Virus record (IMG/VR): IMGVR_UViG_3300024320_000838
Span: 1-61,195 of that record
Length of the DNA: 61,195 nt
DNA from: a virus
Strand: one strand, 5' to 3'
In this document: piece by piece, positions 55,989-61,195 of the stretch
How the letters are laid out: every line of letters begins with the position of its first letter
How positions within the stretch are numbered: position 1 is the first letter of the stretch
Program-made: the position numbers and the translations under genes
The notes under the pieces: model-generated
Database searches by the model: none
What the model was told of the DNA's origin: nothing
Seen by the model: the letters and a program-made list of their open reading frames with translations, nothing else

Positions 55989-56543
55989 TTATGCTAACTC
56001 TTCTGACCAGTTGTCAGCTCTCCAAACAACGTCAATTGCTTGTGCGTCTCCTGTTTCGTAGTTATTTTCAGCCAAAGGATTTATTGGTGAGAAAACGAAA
56101 CAATCATCTAATGTGATTTTTCTAAAAATATCACCTTTTCTGTTAAATTGAACAATAACCATCTGTCCAACATAGTCTTTTTTAAGACCTGTTTCTCCAG
56201 TTTCTGGGTTATATGCCAATCTGTACCAGTCTCTCATTGTTTTGTAAAGATACATTTGATTTGCATCGTTTAAGTTTAATGAGAAGTTAACGGTAACGTC
56301 TAAGAAGGAATCTCCAGGAACACCTGTGAAAGACCTTGTAGACCACTTAAATTTTTGAGTTACTGTTCCCAAATCTTTATGAAGTTCTAAACCTGATATT
56401 TGATTAATATGTTGAATTAATAATTCTTGACCTCCAACTCCTGCTGGTGGAAGAATAGTTACCTCAAACATATTCGCTAATACTGGTTCAAAATTCTTAC
56501 CTTTCTTGCTAGTTTGGTCGTTTGAATAATGTGGTAATGCCAT
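55989..56543 (-). CDS. Tail tube protein (T4 gp19-like), 184 aa
   Basis: MALPHYSNDQTSKKGKNFEPVLA is followed by NMFEVTILPP, ISGLELHKDLGTVTQKFKWS, TRSFTGVPGDSFLDVTVNF and NQMYLYKTMRDWYRLAYNPE. This is the T4-type tube subunit, which stacks in hexamers within the sheath. Its length (184 aa) is close to T4 gp19 (163 aa). A late-type box precedes it and a strong terminator follows, giving its own abundant transcript. Confidence 0.9.
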   Translation of the reverse strand: MALPHYSNDQTSKKGKNFEPVLANMFEVTILPPAGVGGQELLIQHINQISGLELHKDLGTVTQKFKWSTRSFTGVPGDSFLDVTVNFSLNLNDANQMYLYKTMRDWYRLAYNPETGETGLKKDYVGQMVIVQFNRKGDIFRKITLDDCFVFSPINPLAENNYETGDAQAIDVVWRADNWSEELA

Positions 56544-56569
56544 TTCTTTATTTTTATTTTTATTTATGT

Positions 56570-56579
56570 TTTATATATC
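56570..56579 (-). promoter_or_regulatory. Late-type promoter box GATATATAAA
   Basis: The minus strand reads TTAGATATATAAAACA, 27 nt upstream of the tail tube start (56543) and downstream of the sheath terminator. Confidence 0.5.
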
Positions 56580-56598
56580 TAATTCTTTTTTAAAATTT

Positions 56599-56626
56599 AT
56601 CAGGAAAGACCGAAGTCTTTCCTGAT
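56599..56626 (-). terminator. Intrinsic terminator after the tail-sheath gene
   Basis: On the minus strand ATCAGGAAAGAC-TTCG-GTCTTTCCTGAT is a perfect 12-bp stem with a stable TTCG tetraloop, then AAATTTTAAAAAAG. It lies 16 nt after the sheath stop. Confidence 0.9.
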
Positions 56627-56641
56627 TTATCTTAATTATTT

Positions 56642-58897
56642 TTAGAAGTTACCTGAAGCTATATCTCCAGTATTAAGTACAGTAGTTCTATGTACAATAA
56701 TTTCTAAACCTTTAACTGGTTCTACAAATGTATCAAGGATACCGATGTTATTATCAATAACGTCGTTAGTATTGTTAGTTTGGTCTATTACGTTATTATA
56801 TGCATAAACTCCACTGTCTGCTAAAACTCCTTCCATGAATGCATCTGCAAGAGTTTTAATTTCTAATCTAGTCTGTGCAGTGTTAAACTCAAATAAGTAA
56901 TCCTTAAGAATATCTGCTAATCCGTTTTCGATGAAGATTAATACTTCTCTTACGTGAGCAGAACTTAAAGCTGATTTTACAGTTTGTTGTGCAGTTTTAT
57001 TACCTTTGATGTTCAATCCAACTCCTCTTTCGAATACGATTGGGTTGATTCCAAATGGTTCTAAATTATCTCTATCATCTTTATCGAATGGATATTCAGC
57101 ACCGATAACGTTAGTTCCAGTGATAACTCCTCTTCTAGGTCCTGATACGATAGACCAAGGAAGAGCATTTGTAAATTTATCAATGTAGTTATTAGATACG
57201 TAAGCAGCTGGTACAACTGTTTTAATTTTACCTGCTTCTCTTACTTCTAATCCTGGTCCATAATAGAAACCATAGTTAGCTCCTTCTGCAATTGAAGGTA
57301 AAGCGTAGATTCCTGTTGGATTTTGTGATAAATCTCCACCGTCTTTTATAAATCTAGTATTGAATTTTCCAGTTAATGCATCTTTAAAAGATGGGTCTGA
57401 TGATTTTTTAAATTCTGCAACAGTTGGTGCATTTAAGATACATGATACGTTCTTTCTAGCTTTAGCAACTCTTGTGAATTCGTTTTTATTTAAAAGTGCT
57501 CCACCTTCATATGAACCAAATGTATCTACGATATATCTTAAATCGATAACATCTCTATCAGTTAAAGCTGAATATAAACCTCCTGATGAGAATGCTGTTA
57601 AACAATCTACTATAGTTTGTTCAGAAATTACAATTTTATCAAGATTAAATAAGCTGTATTCTGTAGCTGCTTTATGGAAAGACTTAAACGCTACGTCTGT
57701 AGCTGGGTCAAAACCATTATCTGGTGCTTCTGAACACGTTATAGTATAAATTGTTGGTGCAGTACCTGCTTGAGAAATTCTATTTACTCTTGCTAATTTA
57801 CCAGTTTGAGTAGGCATATAATCTCCTACTTCTAAATCTAAATCATCATCAGCAGCTGAAGTAAATGTAAATGTAGCTCCAGTTGAAGCAAATACAAAGT
57901 CAGTTGCTGAAAAATCGATTCCTCTAGCTCCTGCTAAAGTCTTATAAGATAATAATTCGAAATCAGAAGCATTGTCTGCAATACCTTTTAGATTTGAATT
58001 TCCTTCTTCTACTGCTTCTTCATTAACAGCACAGAATAAACCAGTTCTTCTAGTTTCTGAGTTAATAATTTGCTCTAAATATAAACCGTTTCCTTCTAAA
58101 TCTTGGAATCCTGGTAAAATTGAACCAGTGTATTGTGCCAATAAAGAAACAGATCTTTCATCTGCGAAATCATTTAATTTGTCTTTTAATAAACCAGTTG
58201 TTGAGAAGTAATCTCCATATACTGGGTCAACATCCATTGCAGATGCATCGAATTTACCTTTAAATACGAATACGTCTACCATGTAATCTGAAATATAGTC
58301 AAATTCAGAAACTCCATCTGGAAGATTTCCTTCTCCGTACCATTCTCTAGCAGTTACTTCGAATGCTTTAACATCTTGTGCTTGTCTTACGATAATTGAT
58401 AAATTGTCTTGTCCAAGATTTACAAGGTTTAATGCTTCAGTTGAAGTTGCAGTACCACCAATAGTAGCTAAAACTTCTTCATCTGATGGATACATGAATT
58501 TGTCAGTGTTATGAAAATCTTCATACTCTTTATCTGCAACTGTACTAGCTGCTGTAGAGTCTGTAGCATCTGTAACGATTGCAGCGTAATCAGCCTTATC
58601 AGCTGAATCAAAATCTGCTAAATTCATAGCTAGAATAGGACCTCTTTTAAGAGCTTCTAAACAGCTTCTATGAAAGAACATTCCCTTCTTTTCTAATTTT
58701 TTGTCGATATTACCAAAGATAAGAGTAAAAGATTCTGTATCTTCGCAATATACTGGTGTGTTGTAAGGTCCTTTTCTAGAGTGACCAGCAACCAACCTAA
58801 TAGTCTCTGCAGTAACGTTAGATACTTGAGACTTATCAAATTCTAGACGGTAAACACCACTAGATTTGAATTGCAATAATTGAGGACTTAGTGCCAT
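56642..58897 (-). CDS. Tail sheath protein (T4 gp18-like), 751 aa
   Basis: MALSPQLLQFKSSGVYRLEFDKS begins the N-terminal sheath arm, followed by VAGHSRKGPYNTPVYCED (LVGxSxKGPxN). The C-terminal domain has GPRRGVITGTNVIGAEYPFD, RDNLEPFGINPIVFERGVGLNIKGNKTA and AHVREVLIFIENGLADILKDYLFEFN, the classic contractile sheath end. It forms the outer contractile tube. It is a little longer than T4 gp18 (659 aa) owing to surface insertions in the middle. Confidence 0.95.
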   Translation of the reverse strand: MALSPQLLQFKSSGVYRLEFDKSQVSNVTAETIRLVAGHSRKGPYNTPVYCEDTESFTLIFGNIDKKLEKKGMFFHRSCLEALKRGPILAMNLADFDSADKADYAAIVTDATDSTAASTVADKEYEDFHNTDKFMYPSDEEVLATIGGTATSTEALNLVNLGQDNLSIIVRQAQDVKAFEVTAREWYGEGNLPDGVSEFDYISDYMVDVFVFKGKFDASAMDVDPVYGDYFSTTGLLKDKLNDFADERSVSLLAQYTGSILPGFQDLEGNGLYLEQIINSETRRTGLFCAVNEEAVEEGNSNLKGIADNASDFELLSYKTLAGARGIDFSATDFVFASTGATFTFTSAADDDLDLEVGDYMPTQTGKLARVNRISQAGTAPTIYTITCSEAPDNGFDPATDVAFKSFHKAATEYSLFNLDKIVISEQTIVDCLTAFSSGGLYSALTDRDVIDLRYIVDTFGSYEGGALLNKNEFTRVAKARKNVSCILNAPTVAEFKKSSDPSFKDALTGKFNTRFIKDGGDLSQNPTGIYALPSIAEGANYGFYYGPGLEVREAGKIKTVVPAAYVSNNYIDKFTNALPWSIVSGPRRGVITGTNVIGAEYPFDKDDRDNLEPFGINPIVFERGVGLNIKGNKTAQQTVKSALSSAHVREVLIFIENGLADILKDYLFEFNTAQTRLEIKTLADAFMEGVLADSGVYAYNNVIDQTNNTNDVIDNNIGILDTFVEPVKGLEIIVHRTTVLNTGDIASGNF

Positions 58898-58927
58898 AAT
58901 TGAAATTATTTTTTTTAGTTTGTTAAA

Positions 58928-58937
58928 GTATATATCT
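58928..58937 (-). promoter_or_regulatory. Late-type promoter box GATATATACT
   Basis: The minus strand reads AAGATATATACTTTAAC, 31 nt upstream of the tail sheath start (58897). Confidence 0.48.
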
Positions 58938-58956
58938 TAGTGTTATGGAGATTATT

Positions 58957-60771
58957 CTATAATAGGTCATAAATATCAAAATTTAAGTCTCCTTGGTCTT
59001 CATTGTCTTTAAATAGAGTCATTTCCATGAAATCATGAATATCCGGATCTATTATATCTAGCATTTCTTCTATAGAATCTGCATATGCCGTGGTATTAAA
59101 AAATTCTGTTGCTATAATACTTGACATTGCAAGGTCATCATGACCCATCTGAGCACCATAGTTTCCTGAAGGTAAAGTACCGAAAAGACTTATCTCATTA
59201 GTTGTTTCAAATTCAGTTATATTGATTTTATTATTTTCATATAAAGATTTAAAATTCTGACAAAATATTGGCTTATTATCATTTTTTATCTTTATTCCAT
59301 GTTTTAAACCTTTACTATCATGTCTATGTTTAAATCTTAAAATCATCTCTTCATCAAAATCATTTGTTCTAGGAAATACTGTTTGTAGATATTTTAAAAG
59401 AACCGCACCATAAGTGTTGAATTCTATAATCATTTTGGTATTTTCATTATATAGTAATTCTACTCCTATTAAATAAAGTATTTTTGAAAAATCTTCAATA
59501 ATATGTTCATTGCTTCTGAAAACACCGACTTGATTTAACTTAAAGAAATCATACATTGCTCCTGGTGTTACAACATTTTCTATTTGCTTCTTAGTCATTG
59601 GATCGACTCTAAATATATTAATAATGGAATAGTCTCCTCCGTTTCCTTCAGCAATATCAACTGTTAATAGCCAATATTTATCTTTATCTCCTAAAGTTTC
59701 AACATCAAATCCTGGATGCCAACTTAAAAAGCCTTTTATATCTATATGATTGTCTGTAAAACAATCAAAATCATGATGAACATATTCTTTCATTGAACTT
59801 CTCATCTTCTTCATAGAACCTGGGTCTAAAAGAAGATTTGATGAACTTACAAATTCATTTCCATATTGTCTGTTAAAAGCCTCGACAGTTCCTAAGTTAC
59901 CAAGTTCTCTTTTATACCAAGCATCGTCTCTATCAGGGTGTTGCCACCAATCTATTCTCATCGGATGATATTCGTTATCACCACGTTCTGCTGCGCTGTA
60001 TATCTTATAAAACTTATTAAACCCATTTGGAGTACTTGTAATAATAATCCTAGACACCTTAGAAGCAGAAAGCGTTGGATAAACGTTTTCATAAAATGCG
60101 TCAACTATGGAAGGGTGTATATGTGCAAACTCATCTAAGAATAGTAAGTGAATTGTAAAACCAATACCTGCTTTAGCAGTTGTACTTTGACCAACAAGCC
60201 TGCAACCATTATCACATTTAACATTCATTACGTCGTATTTCGTAATACCAGGTTTCATAAAGAATGGAAGATTTTCTATAACAACCTTTGCTTTATCGAT
60301 AATTTCTTTTGTTGTATCAGATTTGTTTGCTAATAACAGTGTGTTTTTATCTGTGTTGAATGTTAAGAACCATGCATTAAAAATACTGGCCATAACTGTT
60401 TTACCCATCTGACGGGCTGCTAAACATATATTAAATCTATTGTTTTGAAAGTTTCTCAACATATCTTTTTGATAGTCTCTCAACTTTACTTGCTGGATTC
60501 CCTCATCAGTAAGAACAACTGCATACTTTTCTGCAAAATATACAATATCTGACGCACATCTAGCCAGCTCTTGAATCTCTTCATCAGTGTATTCAAATAC
60601 AATATTACCCCTTCTTAAAAATTGCTTTCCTTCATAGAAAGGCATCTTAACTTGTGGCTTATAACCCTGGTCAAGCGCAATTTCTAAATCATTGATTTTT
60701 TTAGTTGACCAAACAAGTCTTTCTGAAGTTGCTTGGCCCGTTTCCTTTGGAATCCAAACGTTATCACTCAT
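58957..60771 (-). CDS. Terminase large subunit (T4 gp17-like), 604 aa
   Basis: FNICLAARQMGKTVMASIF (about 113-131) is the Walker A region of gp17-type terminases. IHLLFLDEFAHIHPSI holds Walker B and the catalytic carboxylate, and IIITSTPNGFNKFY is the coupling motif (TSTPNG). The C-terminal RNase H-like nuclease follows: LLTVDIAEGNGGDYSII has the first Asp, and MIIEFNTYGAVLLKYL and GHDDLAMS the later ones. It pumps DNA into the prohead and cuts concatemers. Overlap of 8 nt with the small subunit gene. Confidence 0.97.
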   Translation of the reverse strand: MSDNVWIPKETGQATSERLVWSTKKINDLEIALDQGYKPQVKMPFYEGKQFLRRGNIVFEYTDEEIQELARCASDIVYFAEKYAVVLTDEGIQQVKLRDYQKDMLRNFQNNRFNICLAARQMGKTVMASIFNAWFLTFNTDKNTLLLANKSDTTKEIIDKAKVVIENLPFFMKPGITKYDVMNVKCDNGCRLVGQSTTAKAGIGFTIHLLFLDEFAHIHPSIVDAFYENVYPTLSASKVSRIIITSTPNGFNKFYKIYSAAERGDNEYHPMRIDWWQHPDRDDAWYKRELGNLGTVEAFNRQYGNEFVSSSNLLLDPGSMKKMRSSMKEYVHHDFDCFTDNHIDIKGFLSWHPGFDVETLGDKDKYWLLTVDIAEGNGGDYSIINIFRVDPMTKKQIENVVTPGAMYDFFKLNQVGVFRSNEHIIEDFSKILYLIGVELLYNENTKMIIEFNTYGAVLLKYLQTVFPRTNDFDEEMILRFKHRHDSKGLKHGIKIKNDNKPIFCQNFKSLYENNKINITEFETTNEISLFGTLPSGNYGAQMGHDDLAMSSIIATEFFNTTAYADSIEEMLDIIDPDIHDFMEMTLFKDNEDQGDLNFDIYDLL

Positions 60772-61195
60772 CTTCTTCTGGTTTTATATCTTCTATATCT
60801 GCCTGATTAATACCTGCCTGTATTTGATTCATTAAGTCTTTAGTTCCTCTTTGAATATTTCCATTTTCATTAGAACCTCCGCTATCTTGAACAGCGCCAT
60901 CTCTATCTCTCTTTTTATAGAGTTCAATATCTCTAGCTATTCGCTTTGCACTTTCTTCAGTAGCCATCAAATACATGGTCTGACTTTTAATTATATCAAG
61001 CATTGATTTTTGTAACGTAGCAAGTACTTCAAACATTCTAGGAGCAAGTTCTCCTCCTTCAATAGTTTCCAATAATGTAGTAAGTGCTCTTTCACCTGCT
61101 TTTAACTGATAAACGAGAGAACCCATTGTCATCTCATCCATTTTCTTTTTAGCCTGTAAATATTCGTCTCTTTCGATAATTTCTGAATCTAAATA
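60764..61195 (-). CDS. Terminase small subunit (T4 gp16-like), 5'-truncated by the window edge
   Basis: The frame stays open to the window end (YLDSEIIERDEYLQAKKKM before the first internal Met at 61141), so the real start is probably beyond 61195. The pattern LKAGERALTTLLETIEGGELAPRMFEVLATLQKSMLD resembles gp16 (...[28 protein letters not shown]), the central coiled-coil oligomerisation region. It recognises phage DNA and stimulates the large subunit. Position directly before gp17 agrees with T4. Confidence 0.85.
   Translation of the reverse strand, partial: YLDSEIIERDEYLQAKKKMDEMTMGSLVYQLKAGERALTTLLETIEGGELAPRMFEVLATLQKSMLDIIKSQTMYLMATEESAKRIARDIELYKKRDRDGAVQDSGGSNENGNIQRGTKDLMNQIQAGINQADIEDIKPEEDE

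Noticed and set aside
57360-57749. A 129-codon plus-strand open frame
   Set aside because: Antisense to the tail sheath gene; no recognisable protein features.

Overview
The window is a 61 kb piece of a large T4-like myovirus genome whose host is very probably a Bacteroidota (Flavobacteriia-like, perhaps marine) bacterium. T4-type virion genes lie at the right end, in order on the minus strand: small terminase (cut by the window edge), large terminase, tail sheath, tail tube, a gp26-like tail or baseplate assembly protein and a very long tape-measure-like protein. The host clues are AT-rich DNA, A-rich leaders without clear Shine-Dalgarno sites, two plus-strand proteins that look like type IX secretion (T9SS) cargo, and a Bacteroidota-type histone H1-like protein. 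Apart from a three-gene plus-strand island (5487-7471), every gene reads leftwards, often with ATGA overlaps. No stretch longer than 300 bases lacks a gene.

Layout. 1-2.3 kb: tRNA-Glu and small membrane proteins. 2.3-5.3 kb: two glycosyltransferases and a GH16 glycoside hydrolase. 5.3-7.5 kb: the plus-strand secreted island (stand-alone T9SS sorting domain, mini membrane protein, subtilisin-like protease). 7.5-20.4 kb: virion-associated genes, including a run of proteins that begin with, or are punctuated by, short motifs ending in (F/V/I)NE. These resemble the capsid-targeting and prohead-protease cleavage sequences of T4 internal proteins. Two of them (1142 and 668 aa) look like polyproteins. 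Collagen-repeat fibre-like proteins lie at 16-17.5 and 24.6-26.1 kb. 20.5-34.7 kb: lytic transglycosylase, Pth2-like protein, CCA-adding enzyme, glycosyltransferase, HAD phosphatase, MscS-like mini-protein, PG-binding amidase endolysin, PD-(D/E)XK nuclease, H1-like protein and tRNA-Ala. 34.7-37.8 kb: three sulfotransferase-like genes and one glycosyltransferase-like gene. 38-49 kb: an early-type metabolic and regulatory region with an ECF-like sigma factor, a degenerate metallophosphoesterase, guanylate kinase, a Prs-like plus Nampt-like pair (a candidate NAD+ reconstitution operon), ATP-dependent DNA ligase and many small proteins. 49-61 kb: tail and packaging genes.

Two promoter classes can be read by eye. 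The first is a conserved element of about 55 nt, present eight times and always just upstream of a minus-strand operon of early or metabolic type. The second is a short GATATATAAT-like box 10-50 nt upstream of virion, fibre, internal-protein and sulfotransferase genes, and is probably a late promoter. The phage's own sigma factor could switch between the two classes.

The best candidates for new biology are: (1) the internal-protein polyproteins, predicted to be cut into about a dozen injected domains; (2) the phage-borne T9SS cargo island; (3) the candidate NAD+ reconstitution operon under a consensus early promoter; (4) the sulfotransferase cluster; (5) a likely programmed +1 frameshift just upstream of the tape-measure gene.
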